Shown here in pieces: positions 1-4,510 of a stretch of 5,213 bases of DNA. The notes beneath the pieces are model-generated. The model made no database searches and was not told the origin of the DNA. It saw nothing but the letters and a program-made list of their open reading frames with translations. The position numbers and the translations under genes are program-made. The stretch's first letter is position 1; each line of letters opens with the position of its first letter. Source of the stretch: JAHELQ01 sp965603365 (lineage in GTDB: Bacteria; Acidobacteriota; Aminicenantia; UBA2199); contig CBFDCR010000139.1 in the NCBI GenBank assembly GCA_965603365.1, positions 1-5,213 of the forward strand. The letters run 5' to 3'.

Positions 1-1
1 A

Positions 2-73
2 TCGCTGTTCGGAGCAGGTAAATCGCGGCTCTGGGAGAGGGTTTTGGCCTATATTCATCAAAATGGCAGGTAA
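2..73 (+). CDS. 3' end of an unidentified gene entering from the left edge
   Basis: An open plus-strand frame enters from outside the window and ends at TAA (71-73). The last 23 residues include SLFGAGKSRLW and finish AYIHQNGR. The GAGKS string resembles part of a P-loop, but the full Walker A spacing cannot be judged because the upstream sequence is absent, so I do not name a family. The composition reads like real protein. The next short frame starts at ATG 63, eleven bases before the end of this one, as in translationally coupled genes. It could also be a chance open frame, since only 72 bases are visible. Confidence 0.3.
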   Translation, partial: SLFGAGKSRLWERVLAYIHQNGR

Positions 74-164
74 GGATGAGGAAGGGCCAGGGTCGGTGCG
101 TGAAAAGGTGAAAATTTTGGTGGAGGCGGCAATGGAAAGCCTGGGGGCAGGGAATGTGATTTAG
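63..164 (+). CDS. Short hypothetical ORF ending inside the REP-like element
   Basis: ATG 63 opens a 33-codon frame that ends at TAG 162-164. The product begins MAGKDEEGPG and has an amphipathic-looking VREKVKILVEAAMESL stretch. I do not recognise a family. The stop codon lies inside the REP-like repeat (156-188), so the natural gene may have been longer and cut by whatever placed that repeat here. The overlap with the preceding frame favours a coupled gene pair, but the short length and absence of a clear ribosome site leave this uncertain. Confidence 0.2.
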   Translation: MAGKDEEGPGSVREKVKILVEAAMESLGAGNVI

Positions 165-188
165 GGGTCAGGCAAAATATTGTCTCCC
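156..188 (+). repeat. REP-like imperfect palindrome, left copy
   Basis: This 33-bp element is repeated at 2717-2749 with a single difference (A at 179, G at 2740). Its core begins GGGGTCAGGCAA and ends TTGTCTCCC, so the ends can pair (GGGG with CCCC, CAA with TTG) around a 4-base loop with an internal bulge. Short palindromes of this type are characteristic of REP elements mobilised by Y1 (RAYT) transposases; no such transposase is visible here. The last three bases (CCC) are shared with the first three of the 516-bp repeat, so the two abut without a spacer. Confidence 0.6.
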
Positions 189-259
189 TGGTGCTCCTGA
201 ACCTGGTCAAGAAAGATCCCCAGGCAGTCTTGAGACTTTTATCAGTTGAATCTTCATGA
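186..259 (+). pseudogene. 3' remnant of the HTH antitoxin gene
   Basis: The bases are identical to the end of the intact HTH gene at 1980-2276, encoding residues 76-98 (LVLLNLVKKDPQAVLRLL and the final SVESS) with the TGA at 257-259. The DNA-binding helix-turn-helix and the start codon are missing because the homology begins exactly at the REP junction. It cannot encode a functional regulator; it survives only as part of the 516-bp repeat. Confidence 0.85.
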
Positions 260-701
260 TCAACCGAACAAAAGGGTGTCTTGAAAACAAAAAGTTTTAC
301 CGCCGGGACTCTTTGTGCTTTTTACTTTTCCTCTTTAACACTTTCTCCAGTAGGTTCATGACATCGACCCTCGCCCCCATGATACCCGGCTGTAACTGAA
401 ATACTGCCCCCATTTTTTTTAGTATCGTTTCTTCATTATCGGAGATGTCCTGCATCTTTTCCATCAACTTCTCCAGAACCTGCAAAAGCCGGTCCTCGTC
501 TTCATTTTTAATGTATATCGTTCCCAGGAGGTCGGCGACATCGTATCTCCTGTCCGCGGCTTCGGGAAAACACTTCTGCTCTCCCTCCTGCTCCAGGCGG
601 ATCAGGTGTCGGTAGCTCACCGTGACTTCGGGGTTGTCGGGCAGGGGGATCTGCTCCACCGCCTTCAATCTCTCAAAACTGCCGTTGATCTGGCGTAAGG
701 T
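186..701 (+). repeat. 516-bp perfect direct repeat, copy 1
   Basis: Reading base by base, 186-701 matches 2203-2718 without a difference I can find, at a constant offset of 2017. Identity breaks abruptly on both sides (185 T versus 2202 G; 702 A versus 2719 G). The copy holds the last 23 codons of an HTH antitoxin gene, a 37-bp convergent intergenic gap, and the C-terminal part of a COR-domain gene on the minus strand. On the right it continues into more of the COR gene, so this copy keeps the longer COR fragment but has lost the HTH gene head. Confidence 0.95.
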
Positions 702-1349
702 AAAGAGGAGCACGGCAAAGTAGTCCCGCCTCTGCTCACCGCTGACAAAGATGGAGATCTTTTTGGCCTCCTCGTCGGCCCTGACCAGGGCAGTGGCCCG
801 GAAGGCCCGGTCTTCCAGGACTACGCCGGTGCGCCAGCGCAGGTTGTCCTTGATGTCTTTGTGCAGGTGCACGATGAAGCGGGGCATCACCGAGGGGGGC
901 AAAAAATCGTATTGAATGATGAATTTCAGGGCGTTGTCGTAGTCGAAATCGAATTCCGGTTCCGGGACCTCCAGCAGGTCGGGCACCAGGATGGCGTCGC
1001 CGTCTACCTCGTAACAGAGTTCAAATTTCTTCATCAGGTCGATGATGTAGCGGTGTTTGTCCGGGGGATACTCGAAGTCGTCTTTCTTCTCCTTTTTCAA
1101 AATATCGTCCAGCAATTTCAACGCCAGCAGGCCGTTGCAGTTGGCCAGGATGGGGGAGTTGATGATCTTATAGACGGCTGCCGTGACCCAGCGGGGCTGG
1201 AGTACATGGGTCTCCTTTAATTTAAAATCCTTAAAATGGAGAATCACCCCCAGGTCGTTGAGATAGTCCACCAGGGTCTCCTGACCGGGCCGGTCGCTGA
1301 GGTGTTTTTCCCGGCACAGGGCGGTGTATTGGCGGTAATCGATGAGGAG
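297..1349 (-). pseudogene. Roco-family COR-domain protein, N-terminally truncated
   Basis: Roco proteins are large signalling GTPases with LRRs, a Roc GTPase and a COR dimerisation domain. Only the COR and C-terminal part remain. From the sole usable start (GTG 1269-1271, 324 codons) the protein reads DYLNDLGVILHF and QPRWVTAAVYKI (residues 2-37, end of COR-A), then FLPPSVMPRFIVHLHKDI and WRTGVVLEDRA (about 122-156, COR-B). A charged C-terminal tail follows, ending KSKKHKESRR. The homologous frame continues upstream of that GTG (IDYRQYTALCREKHL) to about 1345, then turns into unrelated sequence and meets an in-frame stop at 1380-1382. There are no LRRs, no Roc P-loop, no other start and no ribosome site, so I call it a decayed fragment. 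The family assignment rests on the COR motifs and is fairly secure; a domesticated standalone COR protein is possible but less likely. Confidence 0.75.
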
Positions 1350-1415
1350 TAGAGAAAGGGGACAAACCAGGAAGTCGTATTAAGGGGATAGACGAAGGTA
1401 AATCCGACAGCGGAC

Positions 1416-1444
1416 TTGAATTAAGATGGAAATGTTGGTACAAT
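1416..1444 (+). promoter_or_regulatory. Sigma70-type promoter of the vapB-like gene
   Basis: TTGAAT (1416-1421) and TACAAT (1439-1444) are separated by exactly 17 bases, each one or two changes from the consensus hexamers. The -10 box ends 12 bases before the ATG at 1457, which predicts a transcript start near 1451 and a very short leader. A small inverted pair TCCG/CGGA (1403-1414) just upstream might belong to an autoregulatory operator, but it is too short to call. Confidence 0.65.
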
Positions 1445-1456
1445 AAACAAGGTAAA

Positions 1457-1717
1457 ATGAACGAAGCAGCTTTAAAAAAACTGGAAATCATCAATGAATT
1501 GGCAGAAGTGCCAAAGGAGCGCCTTAGAGAAGTGGACTCATTTATAAAGTCTATTCTGTCCCAATATAAGGGCAAAAAAACCAAAAGAGAAAAAGAACCC
1601 AAAACCCTATCGGGCATCTGGAAAGGACTCGGATTTGAGAAAATCGTCGATCTGGATCAGGAAATCACATCCCTTCGCCGCGAATTGGGCAACCAGATCT
1701 TTCAAAAAACTCTATAG
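1457..1717 (+). CDS. VapB-like antitoxin (DUF2281-type)
   Basis: This 86-residue, highly charged protein resembles the small antitoxins paired with PIN-domain toxins. The N-terminal half (MNEAALKKLEIINELAEVP, then KERLREVDSFIKSILSQ) matches the helix-rich pattern of DUF2281 proteins. The tail contains LSGIWKGLGFEKI and a final helix with ITSLRREL, the usual toxin-binding part. The stop codon TAG (1715-1717) shares its last base with the GTG of the following PIN gene, the tight coupling typical of vapBC operons. AAGG at 1449-1452 is a weak ribosome site only four bases from the ATG, and a good promoter lies directly upstream. The gene appears complete although its toxin partner is broken. The family assignment is from motif pattern and context. 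Confidence 0.7.
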   Translation: MNEAALKKLEIINELAEVPKERLREVDSFIKSILSQYKGKKTKREKEPKTLSGIWKGLGFEKIVDLDQEITSLRRELGNQIFQKTL

Positions 1718-1881
1718 TGCAATATCTACTGGACACCAATGCTATCATCCGGCATTTTACCCAGATTTCAAAATTAGGTAAAAGGGCAAGGAAAATAATA
1801 ACTCAAGGCGAAAAGGATGAGCACCAGCGATCAAAAGTTTGGACAAATCAAGGATATCGAAATCATCTGGAAATAATTTAA
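1717..1881 (+). pseudogene. Truncated VapC PIN-domain toxin
   Basis: A GTG at 1717-1719 overlaps the vapB stop and opens a 54-codon frame. It starts MQYLLDTNAIIRHF, the classic first PIN strand with its metal-binding Asp (residue 6), followed by KLGKRARKIIT, which also fits VapC. After about residue 33 the sequence (DEHQRSKVWTNQGYRNHLEII) no longer resembles a PIN domain, and the frame ends at TAA 1879-1881. A full VapC has about 130 residues and needs three or four acidic residues, so this fragment cannot be an RNase. The last 70 bases look like foreign DNA joined in near 1812; within them a second mini-frame (ATG 1817, MSTSDQKFGQIKDIEIIWK) also stops quickly. The toxin has been disabled while its antitoxin was kept. 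Confidence 0.75.
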
Positions 1882-1975
1882 GAGAGTCAGGTGACAAACC
1901 AAGAATTCATAGTCATTAATAATTAATTGATGACCGGAAAAACTTCATTGCTGGTAAAATCATATAAAACGAGGT

Positions 1976-2041
1976 AAATATGAACGAAACATTTGAGAGT
2001 ATAAAGAAGGGTTTGAACGAGGCCATCGACTTTTCGCAGGG
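1976..2041 (+). repeat. 66-bp direct repeat, intact-gene copy
   Basis: The first 62 coding bases of the HTH antitoxin plus four bases before the ATG recur at 3204-3269, with three differences (2027, 2036 and 2038). Upstream of these four bases the two loci are unrelated, so the homology starts essentially at the start codon. This is the exchange point behind the chimeric ORF at 3208-3339. Confidence 0.85.
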
Positions 2042-2276
2042 GAGGCTTAACAATGCGAGGGTGACCAGGATAAATAACGTGGATGTAAAAAAGGTACGGA
2101 AGGAGACCGGAATGAGTCAGAGGGATTTTGCCCTCTCCTTCGGCATCAGCCTGGGCACCCTGAGACATTGGGAACGGGGCGACCGAAAACCCAAAGGTCC
2201 TGCCCTGGTGCTCCTGAACCTGGTCAAGAAAGATCCCCAGGCAGTCTTGAGACTTTTATCAGTTGAATCTTCATGA
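1980..2276 (+). CDS. HTH (XRE-type, HigA/NadS-like) antitoxin or regulator
   Basis: This is a 98-residue DNA-binding protein of the kind that acts as antitoxin and autorepressor in HigBA-like modules. The N-terminal arm (MNETFESIKKGLNEAIDF) is the conserved opening of this subfamily. The helix-turn-helix covers about residues 36-71 (VRKETGMSQRDFALSFG, then ISLGTLRHWERGDRKP), with the Gln, Trp and Arg-Gly-Asp positions expected of the recognition helix. The C-terminal ALVLLNLVKKDPQAVLRLL is also conserved. The length is normal for the family. GAGG (1971-1974) lies five bases before the ATG; a TATAAA at 1963-1968 could be a -10 box but lacks a good -35. No toxin gene sits immediately upstream or downstream: the 98 bases before it are short stop-rich frames and the next gene converges on it. 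It is therefore an orphan antitoxin-type regulator. Codons 75 onward lie in the 516-bp repeat. Confidence 0.85.
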   Translation: MNETFESIKKGLNEAIDFSQGRLNNARVTRINNVDVKKVRKETGMSQRDFALSFGISLGTLRHWERGDRKPKGPALVLLNLVKKDPQAVLRLLSVESS

Positions 2277-2718
2277 TCAACCGAACAAAAGGGTGTCTTG
2301 AAAACAAAAAGTTTTACCGCCGGGACTCTTTGTGCTTTTTACTTTTCCTCTTTAACACTTTCTCCAGTAGGTTCATGACATCGACCCTCGCCCCCATGAT
2401 ACCCGGCTGTAACTGAAATACTGCCCCCATTTTTTTTAGTATCGTTTCTTCATTATCGGAGATGTCCTGCATCTTTTCCATCAACTTCTCCAGAACCTGC
2501 AAAAGCCGGTCCTCGTCTTCATTTTTAATGTATATCGTTCCCAGGAGGTCGGCGACATCGTATCTCCTGTCCGCGGCTTCGGGAAAACACTTCTGCTCTC
2601 CCTCCTGCTCCAGGCGGATCAGGTGTCGGTAGCTCACCGTGACTTCGGGGTTGTCGGGCAGGGGGATCTGCTCCACCGCCTTCAATCTCTCAAAACTGCC
2701 GTTGATCTGGCGTAAGGT
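2203..2718 (+). repeat. 516-bp perfect direct repeat, copy 2
   Basis: This is the partner of 186-701. Here the left side continues into the intact HTH gene, and the right side is cut at 2718, where the REP-like element starts (they share the two bases GT at 2717-2718). Each copy is thus complete on the side where the other is broken, as expected for a 2017-bp unit present with a 516-bp terminal redundancy. Absence of differences across non-coding and pseudogene bases implies a recent event or ongoing gene conversion, unless the assembly is wrong. Confidence 0.95.
2314..2718 (-). pseudogene. C-terminal fragment of the Roco COR protein, second copy
   Basis: The frame is identical to the last part of the COR-domain fragment at 297-1349, from TLRQINGSFERL through the KESRR terminus. 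It contains none of the COR-B motifs PPSVMPRF or WRTGVV, so only the tail domain remains. The open frame begins at the REP boundary (stop at 2722-2724 on the minus strand) and the only internal start is a TTG at 2683-2685, giving 123 residues. I regard it as a non-functional by-product of the duplication. Confidence 0.8.
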
Positions 2719-2749
2719 GATTTAGGGGTCAGGCAAAATGTTGTCTCCC
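2717..2749 (+). repeat. REP-like imperfect palindrome, right copy
   Basis: This copy matches 156-188 at 32 of 33 positions and is followed by a further C, so its ends are GGGG (2725-2728) and CCCC (2747-2750), a better hairpin than the left copy. It forms the junction between the truncated COR fragment and the truncated DUF4258 toxin: sequence on both sides is the broken end of a gene. An ATG inside it (2738-2740) is in frame with the toxin remnant. Confidence 0.6.
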
Positions 2750-2884
2750 CACAGGTTTACCAGACAAGGGAGGCCAATACATGTTCAATGTTCTTTAGAT
2801 CCTATATGGATTATTACCTGCTATGATCCATCGGTGAAGCCATTGAAATGGGATGAAAATTTTGCAAAAAGGAGGCAAAGATGA
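2750..2884 (+). pseudogene. C-terminal remnant of a DUF4258-type toxin
   Basis: Reading the plus strand from 2750 gives GRPIHVQCSLDPIWIITCYD, followed by PLKWDENFAKRRQ, ending at TGA 2882-2884. The order GRP-hydrophobic strand, IIT-Y-P, K-W-(x)n-F-(x)n-RR is the C-terminal half of DUF4258 proteins, which are the RelE/MqsR-like partners of YgiT-type zinc-finger antitoxins. The stop overlaps the antitoxin start as ATGA, the normal operon arrangement, which strongly supports the identification. The N-terminal half is missing because the frame runs into the REP-like element; only an ATG within that element (2738) could start it, giving 48 residues. It is most likely inactive, but it keeps the antitoxin's ribosome site (AAGGAGG) within its last codons. 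Confidence 0.7.
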
Positions 2885-3114
2885 TTTGTGCGGCCTGTCA
2901 GGGAAAAATGATCAAAAAAATTGGTGATATAGATTTAAGAATCAATGGAAAGCTTTATATCATCCACAATGTACCCTTTGAAGAGTGTTCAAATTGCGGC
3001 GAAAAGATCCTCGATCCGGCAACAAGTGAGACTATCTATGAACGAATTCATCTAAAACAGTACAAGAATGAAACCATAGATATACCTACACTGGATCTGG
3101 CCGTTAACATGTAG
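2881..3114 (+). CDS. YgiT-type zinc-finger antitoxin
   Basis: The 77-residue product has two CxxC pairs, CAAC (residues 3-6) and CSNC (36-39), which form the structural zinc site of the MqsA/YgiT N-terminal domain. Between them are two beta-strand-like stretches (DIDLRINGKLYIIHNVPFE). The C-terminus (SETIYERIHLKQYK) is the short helix usual in the small family members. The DNA-binding HTH of full-length MqsA is absent, as is normal for antitoxins paired with DUF4258 toxins. A strong AAGGAGG lies about five bases before the ATG. The toxin gene in front is truncated, so any present role would be neutralising related toxins elsewhere. No clear terminator follows. Confidence 0.85.
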   Translation: MICAACQGKMIKKIGDIDLRINGKLYIIHNVPFEECSNCGEKILDPATSETIYERIHLKQYKNETIDIPTLDLAVNM

Positions 3115-3166
3115 TTATTCCTTAATTGTAAATTATTAGAAACAAACCACAATCTCTTCCCCTGAC

Positions 3167-3195
3167 TTGCCAAAAGTAATCCAATGGATTATACT
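3167..3195 (+). promoter_or_regulatory. Sigma70-type promoter of the chimeric mini-ORF
   Basis: TTGCCA (3167-3172) and TATACT (3190-3195) are separated by 17 bases. The -10 ends 12 bases before the ATG at 3208, the same geometry as the vapB promoter (1416-1444). The predicted start is near 3202, giving a nearly leaderless message. The sequence between the boxes is unrelated to that upstream of the intact HTH gene. Confidence 0.6.
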
Positions 3196-3203
3196 GTTAA
3201 TGG

Positions 3204-3269
3204 AAATATGAACGAAACATTTGAGAGTATAAAGAAGGGTTTGAACGAGGCCATTGACTTTTCACGGGG
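3204..3269 (+). repeat. 66-bp direct repeat, chimeric-ORF copy
   Basis: Partner of 1976-2041, with differences at 3255, 3264 and 3266. Two of the three fall at third codon positions; the third changes Gln to Arg. Homology to the HTH gene stops after the GG at 3268-3269. Confidence 0.85.
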
Positions 3270-3339
3270 CATGCCTTTAGACGTCAAAATCACAAATAAA
3301 GATCAATTAAAAGATCCCAAAAATTCACAAAACAGATAA
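3208..3339 (+). CDS. 43-codon chimeric ORF: HTH-antitoxin head joined to an unrelated tail
   Basis: The first 19 residues are identical to the intact HTH antitoxin (MNETFESIKK, then GLNEAIDFS). From residue 21 on the protein is different (GMPLDVKITNKDQLKDPKNS) and ends at TAA 3337-3339. The helix-turn-helix is absent. A complete sigma70-type promoter stands immediately upstream, and GGA (3202-3204) is a weak ribosome site. It may be a dead gene fragment, or a small protein that retains the antitoxin's N-terminal arm. The tail is not one I recognise. The ORF is downstream of, and in the same direction as, the YgiT gene, 93 bases away. Confidence 0.4.
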   Translation: MNETFESIKKGLNEAIDFSRGMPLDVKITNKDQLKDPKNSQNR

Positions 3340-3358
3340 AATTTGACCGCCCCATTTT

Positions 3359-4222
3359 CTACAATTTTTCGATCTCTTCGGGGGATAAGCCGGTTAATGC
3401 GCTAATTTCTTTTAAGGGGTATTTTTTCTTTTTCATCATCCGGGCTATTTCGATTTTTTCCTCTTTTTTGCCTTCTTCACGTCCCTTTTCTTCGCCGATC
3501 ACCAGGCCTTCCTCAAAGGAGGTATCCACCACCCCCTTTAAATCCCGGTACACCTTCAAACTCTCCTCGTATTCCGCCAACTGGCGGGCATTGAAATTGG
3601 CGATCTCGGCAATCTCAAAGCCCTTGATAAACACAGCCTCCTTCAAGATGTCCGGGATATCCTCGAAATCCTCCAGGTTCTTTAAAAAGTACAACCACTT
3701 CTCTTTGTGGCTCTGCAACTCCTCCTCCCTCTTTGTAAACCGCGGCATCTCCACGAACACATAAGTCAATTTGTCGTAAAACACCTGGCAGTATTGATCC
3801 TTCAAATTCACATTGGTGATATAATCCTTCCGATCCCGCGCCTCGTCAAAGGTAAAATCCAGGATGGCCACGCAGTAGATGGGGGTTAAGCGGAAATCCC
3901 ACTCTCCCTTCTCCGCCTGCTCCCGGATGGGAAAGGTGGTATAAAACACGGCCCGGTCTTTGAAGAACTTAATCCTGGCCTTCTGCATCTCCACGATGAA
4001 TTTCTGGCCTCTCTCGTCCTCACAGTGGAGATCGAAGATGGCCCGCCGTTCGGCTGAAATGGCGCCTGCCTGTTCGGGATTCTTAAACGACAGGCTGACG
4101 ATCTTGTGGTCGATGGGCAGGAGTTCGTTGAGGAAATCGATCAATAGATCAATACTTCCCTCTTCGCCGAAGAGCTTTTTGAAGCCGAAATCGGTATAGG
4201 GATTAATATACCGTGCCTTCAT
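3359..4222 (-). CDS. Rpn-family PD-(D/E)XK nuclease (recombination-promoting nuclease / putative transposase)
   Basis: Rpn proteins are DNA endonucleases related to transposase-like PD-(D/E)XK enzymes; E. coli members promote RecA-independent recombination and some act in phage defence. Using the start at 4222 (287 residues), the opening RYINPYTDFGFKKLFG is the family signature. The nuclease core follows, with FDLHCEDE (catalytic Asp about 64) and FIVEMQ (Glu about 78, Gln about 80), then FFKDRAVFYTT and the IYCVAILDF strand. The last 50 residues are charged and helical (EEGKKEEKIEIARMM), ending KEISALTGLSPEEIEKL, as usual for the family. An alternative ATG at 4249 would add nine residues. 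I prefer 4222 because GGAG (4234-4231) sits eight bases before it and the promoter predicts transcription starting at about 4248, after the upstream ATG begins. All catalytic residues are present and the gene appears intact. No clear terminator is visible in the 19 bases separating it from the convergent mini-ORF. Confidence 0.9.
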   Translation of the reverse strand: MKARYINPYTDFGFKKLFGEEGSIDLLIDFLNELLPIDHKIVSLSFKNPEQAGAISAERRAIFDLHCEDERGQKFIVEMQKARIKFFKDRAVFYTTFPIREQAEKGEWDFRLTPIYCVAILDFTFDEARDRKDYITNVNLKDQYCQVFYDKLTYVFVEMPRFTKREEELQSHKEKWLYFLKNLEDFEDIPDILKEAVFIKGFEIAEIANFNARQLAEYEESLKVYRDLKGVVDTSFEEGLVIGEEKGREEGKKEEKIEIARMMKKKKYPLKEISALTGLSPEEIEKL

Positions 4223-4230
4223 CGCCTGAT

Positions 4231-4234
4231 CTCC
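4231..4234 (-). promoter_or_regulatory. Ribosome binding site that decides the Rpn start
   Basis: GGAG on the minus strand lies eight bases before the ATG at 4222-4220. The competing ATG at 4249-4247 has no such site and coincides with the predicted transcription start, so it would need leaderless initiation. Confidence 0.6.
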
Positions 4235-4254
4235 ATTTTCATATTCCATTACCC

Positions 4255-4283
4255 ATTATAAACGCAACCCCCGGATTTTTCAA
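4255..4283 (-). promoter_or_regulatory. Near-consensus sigma70 promoter of the Rpn gene
   Basis: On the minus strand TTGAAA (4283-4278) and a perfect TATAAT (4260-4255) are separated by exactly 17 bases. Only one or two positions differ from the ideal promoter. Transcription should start near 4248, giving a leader of about 26 bases. Such a strong promoter for a potentially toxic nuclease suggests control at another level or a repressor that is not visible here. Confidence 0.8.
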
Positions 4284-4384
4284 CCAAAACAACTTCGATT
4301 TCAATGCAAATTGCAAAATACCAACAAACAACGACCAACGAAATTTCATTTCGTTCCGGGTGCAGGCGAATTGGGCGTCAATAA

Positions 4385-4510
4385 CATCGCGTCAAAGGGC
4401 CTTTGCATCGCGTCAAGAAGCGTTAACACCTCTCGACATTGTTTCGACATCCCTCGACGGAACCTCGACACCGCTCGGCGGTGGTTTGACATCGCTCGGT
4501 GGGGGTTCGG
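4385..4510 (+). repeat. Six-unit degenerate tandem repeat with a 21-bp period
   Basis: Units begin at 4385, 4406, 4427, 4448, 4469 and 4490, exactly 21 bases apart. Each starts CAYC or CACC followed by a CTCGRC-like or GCGTCAA core (for example CATCGCGTCAA twice, then CATCCCTCGACGG, CACCGCTCGGCGG, CATCGCTCGGTGG). In one plus-strand frame each unit is a heptapeptide of the form x-T/A-S/P-x-x-x-x (such as STSLDGT, STPLGGG, LTSLGGG). That frame overlaps the Rpn start and its promoter antisense and has no homology I know, so I do not call a gene. The array sits between the divergent Rpn and AAA-ATPase genes. Confidence 0.7.

Noticed and set aside
861..1220. Plus-strand ORF of 119 codons
   Set aside because: It lies antisense to the COR-domain frame, has a composition rich in hydrophobic and Gln/Asp runs typical of a shadow frame, and shows no motif.
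1357..1390. Third REP-like element near AAGGGGACAAACC at the COR break
   Set aside because: It shares only the GGGG start and a loosely similar CA-rich stretch with the two clear copies and has no matching CCCC arm.
1231..1617. Minus-strand ORF of 128 codons
   Set aside because: It spans the break of the COR fragment and runs antisense to the vapB-like gene and its promoter; it is Pro/Ser/Leu-rich and unlike any family.
1882..1979. Remnant of a HigB/RelE toxin before the HTH antitoxin
   Set aside because: All frames are short and none shows a toxin motif; a 15-codon frame ending at 1977 is too short to interpret.
2292..2314. AAAAC/GTTTT pair between the convergent HTH and COR gene ends as a bidirectional terminator
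   Set aside because: The stem is only five mostly A/T pairs and no G/C-rich hairpin supports it.
186..2718. LTR-retrotransposon reading of the long terminal direct repeats
   Set aside because: No reverse transcriptase or integrase is encoded between them, and the repeats are pieces of ordinary genes; only the geometry is similar.
4385..4510. CRISPR array
   Set aside because: The repeats are contiguous 21-mers without spacers and diverge from each other, so this is a tandem repeat.
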